From Ophioceras dolichostomum (taxonomy: Eukaryota > Ascomycota > Sordariomycetes > Magnaporthales > Ophioceraceae): a DNA stretch of 40,168 bases. The stretch covers positions 1-40,168 of the forward strand of contig PYST01000353.1 of the NCBI GenBank assembly GCA_003049485.1. The letters run 5' to 3'. A program made the position numbers and the translations under genes. The notes beneath the pieces were generated by a model. The model worked only from the letters and a program-made list of their open reading frames with translations, did not search any database and was not told where the DNA came from. Below, piece by piece: positions 22,910 through 33,860 of the stretch; within the stretch, counting starts at the first letter, position 1, and each line of letters begins with the position of its first letter.

Positions 22910-23035
22910 AGAGAGTATAAACCCGTCCCTACGATCCTAGCTTTTCGTAGTTGTATTCCTGGTGGAGTTTCGGCATCATCGTCCCTCTCTTTACCTCTTT
23001 CTCCTCTTTCTCTTCTTTTACCCCACGAGATCGAA
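22910..23035 (+). promoter_or_regulatory. Putative core promoter of the rhodopsin-like receptor gene
   Basis: GAGTATAAACC at 22913-22923 is TATA-like and is followed about 60 bases later by a long pyrimidine tract (22978-23022), an arrangement common before fungal transcription starts. This would leave a 5' leader of roughly 400-500 bases. No upstream gene competes for it. Confidence 0.4.
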
Positions 23036-23449
23036 GCGTTTATGTCTGCAAGGCAAGGAAGGAGCTGGTTGCGTGAAGGCGGGCGTTCCTAAGATCGACT
23101 CGAGCGCATTACATCCACCAGACTTTCTTTCTCTGCTCGCACACATCTGTGCTCCTGCGTACATCCTTCCAGAGACCCATACCTACATATCCCGTCCCAG
23201 TGGAACGGCGGCTTCACGGTTTCGTTTCAGCCTTGGTCTGCCGACTACACTAAAATAACCTTATCTACCTAGCCGTCGACTTGGAGCTAGCTCGTCTTCT
23301 GAGCGGCGCCCTCTGTCTGGAGTGCACACGACAGGGTTTTCCCCTGCTGGACTGAACGCCGGGTCCCGTTCTACATCGAGGAGAGACTCAGAGCATCTCA
23401 GGAGAGGAAAGGAGGACTCAGGGACGCCCGAGGCGCGTCAAGCTTCACG

Positions 23450-25166
23450 ATGGCGACTAACTCGACGAACACGACACTTGTATCGAACTCGACCGGCTCG
23501 TTACCTGATGCCAGCGCCACCGCTACCACGCTGCCGGGAGACCCAAACGAGTCGTACGCGGCGAACATCATCGTCTGCGCCGTCATCACCTGGGTCTTGG
23601 CCGCCGTGTTCGTCGGCGCCAGGTTCCACACACGATGGGTCATCCGTCGCGTTCTCGGCTGGGAGGACTGGACGATCCTGATCGCTCTGGTGTTTTCTAT
23701 CGGGAACAGCGTTGGCATGGTAGACCGTGAGCAACGAAACTCCCCCTTCCCTTCTCTCCTCCGGCACGTCCGGCTCTGGATAGATGACTAACAGGACGAA
23801 TGTTTTGCAAAAACAGAGGCGGTCAATGGCCTCGGGAAGCACGTCTGGTTTGTTAAACCGGAGCAATTTGCGCCTCTTATGAGGGTATGTTCGGCTTTCC
23901 ACTCCGAAGACCTCTTGTAAAGATGGTCTGCGCTGCGTGGTGTGGAAACACGGCTAATTTGAAATGCTGAACAACCCAATAGGCCGGATGGTACACGATC
24001 TTGTTCTACGTCCTGTCACTGGCGTGCACCAAGATCTCGATCCTGCTGCTCTACCGCCGGATCCTGACCCACGAATGGGCGCGATGGGCGACCTGGGCGC
24101 TCCTGATCGCGGTCATCCTCAGCAACCTGCTGTACTCGACCATCGTCACCCTGACGGCCTGTCTTCCCATCCAAGCGTGGTGGGACCCCTCTTATGGGCA
24201 CAACTGCCACACCCAGGACTGGTGGTGGGCTAACACGGGCATGCACATGATCACCGACTTCCTCATCTTCCTCCTGCCACTGCCCCTGATCGTCACGTTG
24301 AGGATCGAGTGGAGGCAGAAGGTGCTACTGTACGGCATCTTCACATTTGGATTCTTGTAAGTGGACATGTCGAACCTATCCACCACCAGCACCTACCTGG
24401 CATACATATCAGGAGGGAGCCGAAAGCCTGAGAAAGGACCACGCGTGACCTGAGGGCGAGACCCAAAAAAAGGGGACACATCCAGCAGACCGACTGACGA
24501 ATGTAACATAAATCCAGCATCTGCGCCGTCTCCATCATCCGCCTAGTATCCCTAGTCCATTACGCCGAGCACCTCGACTTCTCCTACGACAACGTCTCCA
24601 TCTCCTACTGGAGCTGCGTCGAGGTCAACGCCGCCATCATCTGCGCCTGCCAGATGACGCTCAAGCCGCTCCTCTCGCGCATGTTCCCCTCCCTCTTCCG
24701 CGAGCAGCGGCCCCGTCCCGGCCCCGTGCACGCCGCCGTGTCCATCGGCGGGCGTCCGCTCGTCATCGGCGGGGGACATCATCATCATCAGCAGCGGAAA
24801 GAAGGGGCGGGGGCACCTACAAACAACAACCGCCGCTCGTGGATCCCCGGTGTTGGCGGTAGTGGAGGAGGAGGGGGAGGAGGAGCCAGCGCGGGAATCA
24901 GACTCGACAGCGACGCGCCCATCATCGAAGAGGACCGGCCCGTCAGCATGCGCGACCTCGACCTCGAGGCGCAGAAGGCCGAAGAAGACGGTAACGGCAA
25001 CGGCCACGACGACGACGGCAACGGGAAGTTCGGCGGCGGCCGCGTGGGCATCCGAGAGACGACGACTAGTACTCGAGACGTTAACGAGTCGACGGACCGG
25101 CTCTCGGATCTGGGGCCCGAGGCGCGAGCGAACTCTCTGACGACGACGGCCATGACGACCAAGTAA
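23450..25166 (+). CDS. Fungal rhodopsin-domain (PTH11-like) membrane receptor
   Basis: Seven-helix plasma-membrane protein of the large fungal rhodopsin-domain group that includes PTH11-like receptors. Exons 23450-23726, 23817-23884, 23983-24356 and 24518-25166 give 455 aa; introns are 90, 98 and 161 bases. The outer N-terminus (1-37) has several N-x-S/T sites. Helices begin at IIVCAVITWVLAAVFVGARF; the block RVLGWEDWTI follows helix 1, as in this family. Later helices include FYVLSLACTKISILLLYRRI, then a WW..C..DWWWANTGMHMITDFLIFLLPLPLI stretch in two overlapping runs, and FFICAVSIIRLVSL at the third splice junction. The cytosolic tail from about residue 285 is low-complexity: a His run, a Gly run (GGSGGGGGGG), acidic stretches and Thr-rich ends. 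The ligand is unknown. The gene has an unusually long upstream region. Confidence 0.88.
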
Positions 25167-26077
25167 TACCGTACGCATATATGTTTTACAAGCGAGCGGG
25201 GCTGATTTGGCATCATTTTCTTTTTCTTTGGCTTTTTGGAATACCTGCTTACTACACAACCTATTATCTATCCATCCCTCGGGCGAGCGAGCAAGCGAGC
25301 GAGCAGCATTTTGATATGCACGCAACGGAGTCTGGTGTTTTCTTCCTCGGGATAAGTGGAGGATAAGGTAACAACGAACTAACCTTGTTAATTAGCGGGA
25401 TGGGAACTAATCTTGGGCACAACGCAAAAAATACTATGAAAAGTACTGTGCTTGTTTGTTTTGGAGGGCACTTTCCTTTTGGTTGTTTGATGATGGCATC
25501 AGGGATTTGGGACTTTGGACTCGGGGGGTTTTACGCTGGCAAAGGCAGCAGCAACATATAGCATCATTTTAGTGTCGTCATTTTTCGTCTGGCAAGGAAG
25601 GCTCTTGGCCCCCGGGAGAGAGAGAAGGCTGGCTGGCTGGCTCCTCCCAACACCTCCCTCCCGCTACTTGTACATTAAACAGTCGAATACAATTCCATGG
25701 AGGAAAATCGACCTGCGGCATCGAGACAGATTCGTCGCCCGCTATTCCACGAACGCCCTTTTTTTTCGTCCCCCACTTACTTGTGCGTAACATCTTTGCC
25801 TGGGCGACATGAAGCTGGTTAGCGATAGGAACAGGACAGGGCGGTTTCGCTGAGGAAAATAGGAGGCACCAACAGCAGAGACGGTGTACTTACAATCTGT
25901 AACTTGTACCCATTTCCTCCCACGTCATGACTTTTGCCCTGTTTCTCTGGCCGGGCCAGCTCTGTGGCACCGGCCAGCGCCAGACACGAATCTCGCGACT
26001 CTGTAGAGCCATCAGGCCGGCCTGCTTGGACTGATCTCTCCCCAAAGAGATCGGTCACATAAATTTACTGCTCCACT
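25167..26077. other. Convergent intergenic region, receptor and FAL1
   Basis: No gene seen. A GAGC repeat lies at 25285-25306 and GGCT repeats at 25630-25643. Presumably two 3' UTRs and terminators. Confidence 0.5.
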
Positions 26078-27492
26078 CTACGCAATGAGATCCGCCACGT
26101 TCATCGGCATCTCGTCGATCTGGGTCGAGTAGTACACTAGAAAGCAGCAAGATGTCAGTTTCCAAGTACGGACGACGCACAGACCCAGGAAGAAACAAAA
26201 AGGGAGGGGAGGCCATCAGGGATGGGCCGCCCATGACTCTCATTGTTGTCAACGTACACTCAATGTCTCTCAGGATGCGCACATCCTCGCTAGTAACGAA
26301 GTTGATGGCAACACCTTTCCGCCCAAACCGACCGGAGCGGCCGATGCGGTGGATGTAATTCTCGCGGTTGCTCGGCAGGTCGTAGTTGATGACCAGGCTG
26401 ACCTGCTGGACGTCGATGCCGCGGGCCCACACGTCGGTCGAGATCAGCACGCGGCTGTTGCCCTGGCGGAAGTCCTGCATGATGCTGTCGCGCTCCTTCT
26501 GCGGCATGTCGCCGTGCATGCTGCTGACCGTGAAGTTGGCCTCGCGCATCTTGTCGGTCAGCCAGTCGACCTTGCGCCGCGTGTTGCAGAAGATGACGGC
26601 CTGCGTGATGGTGAGCGTGTCGTAGAGGTCGCACAGCGTGTCGAACTTCCAGTCCTCCTTCTCGATCGCGATGAAGTACTGCTTCAGCCCCTCCAGGGTG
26701 AGCTCGTCACGCTTGACGAGGATGCGCACGGGGTCCGTCATGAACTTGGTGGTCATGTCGAGCACGTCGTAGGGCAGCGTGGCGGAGACGACGACGACTT
26801 GGGTCGCGGGGGGGAGGTAGCGGTACACGTCGTAGATCTGCTCGCGGAAGCCCTGGTTCAGGAGCTCGTCCGCCTCGTCGAGCACGAGCATCTTGATGTG
26901 GCGCGTGCGCAGGTGGCGGCGGCGGATCATGTCGGCGACGCGGCCGGGGGTCCCCGACACGATGTGCTGGCCGTAGTCCAGCTTGCGGATGTCCTCGCCC
27001 ACGTTGGTGCCGCCGATGCAGGCGTGGCACTGCACGTTCATGTAGTCGCCGAGCGCCATCACCACGCTCTGGATCTGCGTCGCCAACTCGCGCGTCGGCG
27101 ACAGCACGAGCGCTTGTGTCTCGCGCACCGCCGTGTCGATGACCTGGAGCATGCTGATCGAGAAGGTGGCCGTTTTACCCGTTCCGGACTGCGCTTGCGC
27201 GATCGTGTCGCGACCTTTGCATATTTGCACGATCGCGCGAGACTGGACGGCCGAGGGTGACTCGTAGCCGTAGGCGTAAATGCCGCGCAGAAGGCTCTCT
27301 GTGATCAAAAAATCAGGGTCAGATTGCCGTTAACATCCAGGGGATTTCTGGGCTCGTTGTGCGATGGACTAACTAACCCTTGAGGGCCATCGACTCGAAG
27401 GTCGGGTGGACCGTAACTTCCTTCGATGTGGTGAACTCCATCCTCTCCTCCGCCTTGCGGTCAATGCCGCTGCTGCTACTTCCCTCAGCCAT
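26078..27492 (-). CDS. FAL1: DEAD-box RNA helicase Fal1 / eIF4A-III
   Basis: eIF4A-like helicase; Fal1 acts in 18S rRNA processing in yeast, and its orthologue eIF4A-III is the RNA clamp of the exon junction complex in other eukaryotes. Exons 27378-27492, 26258-27298 and 26078-26136 give 404 aa. Motifs: Q motif around 50-58, AQSGTGKT (74-81), PTRELA (106-111), TPGR (155-158), DEAD (179-182), SAT (210-212), HRIGRSGR (355-362). The second intron was placed at donor GTACGT so that T|TG codes Leu and gives RDIELYYSTQIDEMPMNVADL, the ending that separates this group from translation eIF4A. Ignoring that intron gives a false tail. Introns are 79 and 121 bases. Divergent from PRP9. Confidence 0.94.
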
Positions 27493-27827
27493 TGTCGCAA
27501 ATTCCGATTGGTGCTTTGAGAGAGATGATTTTCGGTTTCCTGTGAGTTCAGACGTGCGGTTGGCCTTATGGATGATGCGATGTTGATGCAAGGCTGTAAG
27601 TTCGTAGGTTTGTACTCCGTATCCTCCAGTTGATGCCCCACGAAAAAGTTGAGCGGAGAAAAGCTTGCCCCACATTCGCACAGAAGCAACCAAATTGATT
27701 GGTTCCAAGCACTCCGGCGATAGACGACGTTACCTCACTATCGACATCTTTGAGCCATGAACTTTCTGCTCCCATTATCAGCTTTGACAGCCTTGCGATC
27801 AGCAGCCGCGTTTTACTAGCAGCAAAA
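27493..27827. promoter_or_regulatory. Divergent promoter region, FAL1 and PRP9
   Basis: Only 335 bases separate the two start codons, so the promoters of these two RNA-processing genes are likely shared or overlapping. No clear TATA box. Confidence 0.55.
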
Positions 27828-29540
27828 ATGCCCAGCGTACTTCTAGAAGCGCAGCGATATGTCCAAGAGGACTTGGAGCGGCTAGAACAAGGCGTTGCGG
27901 ATCGGATGACTGAAGAGCCAAAATTCGTAAGTCATCCTCGCACCTGCTGTCGACTTCACGCACACAGATGGACAAATTGCTAACACGACCGCGCGCCCTT
28001 CCTTGAAACGCAGATCCGCGACCGCTTAAACCGCGACCATGAAGTATCACAACTCCTGGACCAGATCCAGAAGCAATCGGCCGAGCTCGTCTCGATGTAC
28101 CAAGACGTAAACGGCCTGCGGTCCAAGGAGATCCAAGCCATCGGCTCGGGCGACCCCTTCGAGGAGTTCTACAAGCAGGTAGAAGAAGTCAAAGACCACC
28201 ACGCGCGGTACCCCAACGAGCAGGCCGAGAACCCAGAAATGCGATATCGCCGCAGGCTGCCCGGCGGCCAGGTCGGCATCGACGGCCAGCCGCACCTCGT
28301 CGACATGATGTTCTCGGGCGAGGAGGCCTGGGGCAAGTTCTTCGACCTGCACACCGCGCACGAGGCGTTCCTCAATCTCCCCAACGTCAAGCGCCTGACG
28401 TACCTGCAGTACCTCGAGACCTTCGACAACTTCTCCCCGGGCGCGGGAGGGCTGAAAAGGAGCGACAAGCTGTCGGACCAGTACTTCAAGTACGTCGGCG
28501 ACCTGGTCGCGTACCTGGAGTCGTTCATGCAGCGCACGCGACCGCTCGACGACCTAGACAAGCTGTTCGCGTCGTTCAAGACCGACTTCGACGCCGCGTG
28601 GGAGAAGAACGGGATCGCGGGCTGGGAGAGCGCGACGGCTGCCGCGGGGGCAAAATCCAGCGGAGGAGCTGCTGCGAGGGCGCAGGCCAGCTCGGCGGAG
28701 GCGCGGTGGTGCGACGACTGCGAGAAGGAGTTCAAGAACGAGAACGTCTACAAGAGCCACCTGACGGGCAGGAAACACGTCAAGGCGGCCGAGGCGAGGG
28801 CGAAGCGGGCGCAAGAGGAGGAGTCCGCCGCTGCCGCCGACGCCGCAGACAGTCCCGCCGCCAACGGCGGAGGCGCCAAGCGCGAATCCCCGACGCGTCT
28901 AAAAGAGCGCGCCGTCGCCGAGCGCGAATACAGGGCTAAGCGGCTCGCGGAGGCGATGAAGGCCGAGCGCGACGAGACTAAAGTCAACGTCGAGCGCAGA
29001 CAGGGCATGACGGAGCGCGAGCGCCGGCAGGAGCTGGACAACCTCTACGCCGCCATGGCGGGGCCCGCACCGGGCACCTACGTCTCCGCCTCCGCCATGC
29101 AAGGCGGCGTTGGCGGCATCGGCGCCGACGACGACGACGCGGGCTCGGACGGCGAGGAGAAGATCTACAACCCGCTCAAGCTCCCCCTGGCGTGGGACGG
29201 CAAGCCGATCCCCTTCTGGCTGTACCGGCTGCACGGCCTGGGCGTGGAGTTCCCCTGCGAGATCTGCGGCAACTTCGTGTACATGGGCCGGCGCGCGTTC
29301 GACAAGCACTTCAACGAGGCGCGGCACATCCACGGCCTCAAGTGCCTGGGCGTCAGCAACACGGCGCTGTTCCGCGACATCACCAGCATCGAGGAGGCCG
29401 TCAAGCTGTGGGACAAGATCCAGAGGGACAAGAGGAGGAACAGGATCGATGACGGGAGCATCGTGCAGATGGAGGACGCCGAGGGGAACGTCATGCCGGA
29501 GAAGGTTTATTACGACTTGCAGAAGCAGGGCTTGCTTTGA
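27828..29540 (+). CDS. PRP9: Splicing factor SF3a60 / Prp9
   Basis: Subunit 3 of the SF3a complex, part of U2 snRNP and needed for prespliceosome formation. Exons 27828-27926 and 28014-29540 give 541 aa; the 87-base phase-0 intron (GTAAGT, CTAAC, CAG) joins TEEPKF to IRDRLNRDHEV. The N-terminal helical part (1-60) and HLVDMMFSGEE block are typical of the family. A first matrin-type zinc finger is WCDDCEKEF..H..GRKH (265-288), and a second, CEICG..H..ARHIHG, lies at 448-473 near the C-terminus. Between them is a charged coiled-coil-like region rich in Ala, Arg and Glu (about 290-385) ending in an acidic GADDDDAGSDGEE patch. The C-terminus MPEKVYYDLQKQGLL is conserved. Confidence 0.94.
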
Positions 29541-29882
29541 ACTGAACTCTTAAACGGGGAAACCCAAAAAAAAGAGTTGCATCATGCCTGCTCGCTCGGT
29601 TCGGGCCTGCCGCCGGTTGTATCGAGAAGGGATATATGGGCACTGAACAGTGGCCTCAATTGTCTTCGTAATTTTATTTCGCCATGTACAACAATAGAGG
29701 CAGCGAGTCCGTCTCCGGGGTACAATTATGAGAACGCCTTCACAAGCCTCATCGTCCTCTGGTCAGCATCACCTCATCCCGTCTTCCACAACGTGTAATC
29801 TTTACCTAACGTACACACCCAACATACACGCCCCTGAAAGAGAGAGAGAGAGAGAGAGTTTTCAAGCTACCCGTCCTACGTT
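29541..29882. other. Convergent intergenic region, PRP9 and Zn2Cys6 gene
   Basis: Holds the two 3' flanks and an (AG)n microsatellite at 29838-29858. No gene seen. Confidence 0.55.
29838..29858. repeat. AG dinucleotide microsatellite
   Basis: About ten AG units in the 3' flank of the Zn2Cys6 gene. Confidence 0.85.
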
Positions 29883-32800
29883 TTACCAGCCCACCCCGCC
29901 GCCCTCGAACCCGCTCGCGAACATGCTCCCGTCGTCAAATGATATCACCCGGTCCATCTCGACAAAGTACTGGTCCATCAGCATTGGCGCCTGTGGGGGC
30001 GGCAGCGCGCTCGGTGGTGACGTAACGGGTGGTGTTGTGAGCACTTGGTGTTGCGCCTGCGTCTGTGGTGTTTCTTGGTATGGGTGTTGTTGCTGTTGAT
30101 GATGTGCTGGGTGCTGTGGGTGTTGTGGGTGTTGGGGTTGATGATGTTGTTGTTGCTGCTGATGGTACTGATGATTAGCGTGTTGCTGGTGCTGGTGCTG
30201 CTGGCGATGCTCCTCCGTTACTGGCGATGTCGCCGTCGAGGAGTGGCCAAGAAGCGCGGTTGGCTGGTCGTGGAGGATCTGGTTTCCTGCCGCGCCTGCG
30301 ATGGAGTGGCTTGATGGTGTGCTCGGGGCTGTGTAGGGCTCCCGTGGGCGGTAGGTGCTATTGCTGGCTCCGACTGCACCACCACCACCAGCACCGATTC
30401 TGGGCGTTGACGCGACCGTCCCTGACGTTGTAGTTGTGCCCGGCTTGTACGAAGGCCGGCCATTTGGGCTACCCCCGCTCCCGTTACTACGAGCGGCGCT
30501 GCTTAGGCGGATTGAGGGCAAGGGGATGTGGCCGTTGTGCGGCGCCCACTTGGTCGGATACCTCGGTTCTTCAGGTGGGCGGCTGGGGCTCTGGATGGGA
30601 AGCGGCAGTCGAACTCCTCCAGGGGCAGGAGACGGCGCCTCTGTGGAGACTTCGCGCCGTAAAGTGGTGGCTCCGCTGCTAGCGTTAAGGTTGTCGATCT
30701 CCTGCGTGTAGTAGGATATGTCGATTCGGAAGTTCTCGTCCCCAGCACAGAGCTCGTGCAACTCGCGCAACTTCAGGGCGTATTTGGCCGCCAGGTCCTT
30801 GCGTCCCCGATTTGGGGCTTCGCGCCCTTGCCCTTGCTCTGATCCCGGTTCCTGTTTGATGTCCTCTCGCGGAGCTCCACTCCAGCGCCGCGACATCTCG
30901 TCCAGCCCCTGAACCAGAACCCAAAACTCATCCAGCAGGCTGTTGTCTGACTCGCTTCTCCAGTGGACCAACAGCATGCGGGCAGCCACGTACAGGCAGA
31001 ATGGGTACTGGCTCGAGACGGGATAAGACTCGTTGGTGACGCGCAAGTAGTTCTGTGTGATGTTGGCAATCTCGACCGCTGCGGAACAGCAAGTCTCGGC
31101 GCTGCAGGAGCTAGGTAGTCGACGACGGTTGATAGACAGCCATGATCTTGGGGGAGGATACGCGATCGGTTGATGTAATAGGATCATGGAGGTGTTGTGT
31201 GTGACGTGGGCGAGCGTGAGATTCGGGTCCATTCGTGTGTTGTGGATGATGTTGGCGCCGGTAGTCCCGGCCCCGCCGACTACGCCGTGCCATTGCCGAC
31301 TGCTACTTGTGCTGCTGCCACTGCTGCTGCCCCCACGTCCAGGGTTTCTCGGTGCGACCGCCACGCCACTCTTCCACTTCTGAGGGAGAAGCATCTTCCA
31401 GTGCACGAGCCGCAGATCGAGCTCCTTGAATCGTGTCAGCAATCCGCTCAGCTCGCCGCCACCGCCGTCCAGGTAGGAACCGTTGCTACCGCCGCCCGTG
31501 AGTGGCTGTTGCAGGAAGTACGTCGTCACACGGCTCATGGATTCTGTTGCTTCCACGCTGTACGCGAAGGCACCGACCCGTGACATGTCCGCCGTGGGTA
31601 CAGCGCTGGACTGCACCACGAGGGGCGCAGCACCGCTGCTACTACTACCACCGCCTCCCCCGTGGCCACCGACCGCGGGACTCGGGGAGTCGTCCCCGGA
31701 GTCGAGCACTGGCTGGTCCGAGGGGGGCCCCTGGTAACGGGATGATGTCACCGCCATCGGGTTCCCGATCCGCCCTGCTGCCTTGTCCCAGATGCCCAGA
31801 TAGGGGGTCACCACGGGCGTCCGCTTCCGCCAGAGAATGCCGTCAGCAGGTAGGCGGCGCTTCACGTCGTCTGACGTCAGGCTCGTATTCCAGCCCATGG
31901 TGACCGAACATAAGCGGTCTAGGTTGAACACGTTCCAGAAGACGCGGCGGCGCTCCTCGAGCTCGGTCCAGTCTCGCGCTGGTGGCAGCGTCTCGAAGGG
32001 TCGGCACAGCTGCTGCCTCATGTAAGGGTCAGAACCGCCACATTCGTCTGGCTCCTTTGTCAGCTGGAGGTACTCGACCGTCCGTGTAAGGGAGCCGACG
32101 ATGGGCCAGGCCTTGGAAGAGTTGCCGTCACCGATCTGGTCCAAGTCAACGAGTCAGCATACAAAACAGGGATTGCTATAAAGAGCCGGCTGTCGAATCC
32201 AGCATATGGCTACCACGTCGCCAGAGGATCACTGGATCTGGGGAAGAGACTCACATCGTTGAAGGCCATGATAATCAGTGTCTGGAGACCCTCCACCGAA
32301 AGGCGATCCATGGCGCTGGAGACAACCCACCTCCTCGTCCTGTCCGACCTCCACACTCGGGAGTGGATGTCAAAGTCCAGCTCCTCGTCAGGCCGGAAGA
32401 ACTTGGCCGTGGAGACGATCATGGCGAGGATGATCAGGTCGATCTTGGCAAGCTCAGGAGCACCCTGGCTGATCTGGTAGCGGAACTGGTCCTGGTGGAG
32501 CATCGGGATCCAGGGGTGGACGTGTGAAAAGTACTTTTCAATGATGGGCTCCAGCGACTCAAGTGACGTCGCCGGCAGCACGATGCGGTCATCGTCGACG
32601 TCCTCGTTATCGCCGTCGTCGTTGCCATCGCCTCTTCGGCTGCCCTCTGCATTGTGCTGCTGAGATGTTCCGTTCAGGGCTGGAGCTTCGGAGTCACCAG
32701 CTTGAGCAGAGGTGGCTAGGGCAGGGCCATCGTCGTCGTCGGAGTCACCGCCCTCGGAAATTTGTGCCTCAACCCTCTGCCGCTTTCTCGACTTTGGCAA

Positions 32801-33860
32801 CTGCTCGGTCTGTGTTCTTCCAGGTGGCGGGGCGTCTGGAGCTGCGGTTGTGCGCCGCTGGTGCTGCTGGTGCTGCTGGTGCTGCTGCAGTTTGACCAAT
32901 CTCGGAAGCTCCCTTGCGAGCAGGGCCAGCACGCTGTCTGCAGTGTCAACCTGCGAGGCGCTGTCGGCCGCACTGCCGCTTCCGGTGTCATCGTACCGCA
33001 GCTCCTCCCGTGTTCCCTGTAAGGAGCTCCAATCCCGTTCCTGAACGACACGCTCGAGGGCATCTACGGATAGAGAGAATTCAAAGTTGTTAGTCCAGAA
33101 TGAGCCTACGGTGCCTCAGCGGGCTCGTGACTCATCTAGCGGGCTCTGGGTGTGAGCACGGGGTAATCAGAGCTGTGCAAGGAAGTCCTTACCTAGGCGC
33201 CGGTGTATGTTCTCAACAGCCCCACCCTTCAGGCCGGGCTTTGTGCGCTTGTTTTCATATACGCACTCGAATCCTGCGCATTGTGATGTATTCGAGTACG
33301 CCAAGATGATGCGGTGAGCGAGGACATGCTGTCAGCTCGGAGACTCCTTGATCATGTGTTGATCATGTAATGGAAGAACGTTTCAAGAGATGGTATACTC
33401 GTACCGGCCTTACGACAGTGTTGGCATGCGGGCCGTTCCCTCGAGCAGCGGAGCTTGGCCCGACGACATCGATTACTAGTGATTCGTCAGAACATTGGAT
33501 CAGCTCCCAACACCTGCTGTCCCGCCCTGGTGCATCGACGTGTGAAAGGTGGAATGCAGTTTCAACGATATGTAAGGAGGAGGCAGGCGGCTAGTGAATA
33601 CGGAGGGGTGTGTATGTGCTGGTGTTTGTCTGGGCGCGGACGGCGTTTAGATGGTAGGAGTGGAAGCAGCACACATGGCCCCGGCAGGAACGGGATCAGG
33701 ATTCCATGCGCGTAGCTGCCGAAGCTAAAAGGAAGAAGTTCCAGAATGCCGGGACTCACCACGCGAGCCCAAGAGCGGATGCCGAAGTTGACCCCCCTGG
33801 ATCGTCCGTTTGCGTATGACTGTTTTCCGCCGAAACATTTTGGTCGAGAGCGCTTGACAT
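29883..33860 (-). CDS. Zn2Cys6 transcription factor with fungal_trans domain
   Basis: Large fungal regulator, 1104 aa in five exons: 33760-33860, 33405-33475, 33193-33273, 32255-33063 and 29883-32135. The zinc cluster is complete with C34, C37, C44, C51, C54 and C61 (spacing 2-6-6-2-6) and is spread over exons 1-3; the first intron splits the Cys34 codon (TG|T). NKRTKPGLKGG and a RRLDALERVVQ coiled-coil start follow. A Gln/His run and an acidic patch (DSDDDDG, DDGDNEDVDDD) precede the fungal_trans domain, from about residue 240 (LEPIIEKYFSHVHPWIPML) through IIMAFND|IGDGNSSKAW to ELEERRRVFWNVFNLDRL. The C-terminal 300 residues are low-complexity, with long Gln/His repeats, perhaps an activation region. 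Introns are 284, 131, 129 and 119 bases. Target unknown; it faces a sugar transporter. Confidence 0.88.

Larger units (their letters stand above)
16151..23449. other. 7.3-kb stretch without a supportable gene
   Basis: Between the URC4 start (-) and the receptor start (+) I find no reading frame with recognisable family blocks, no run of exons joined by good splice signals and no tRNA. The longest plus-strand frame (21436-22101, 221 codons) has no protein-like pattern. Features seen: TATA-like AT runs at 16518-16562, GGGAAGC repetition at 17385-17408, A-runs at 17557-17576, C/T-rich runs at 18040-18070 and 18416-18430, a 10-bp minisatellite at 21354-21417, CCAG repeats near 22586 and a likely promoter near 22915. 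It probably holds both divergent promoters and perhaps non-coding transcripts. Confidence 0.5.

Noticed and set aside
26055..26257. Read-through C-terminus of FAL1 (SVLLDPDRRDADE..)
   Set aside because: Splicing at GTACGT restores the conserved ending YYSTQIDEMPMNVADL in another frame.
26349..27260. 303-codon plus-strand frame opposite FAL1
   Set aside because: Antisense shadow of a DEAD-box exon; the minus strand shows every helicase motif.
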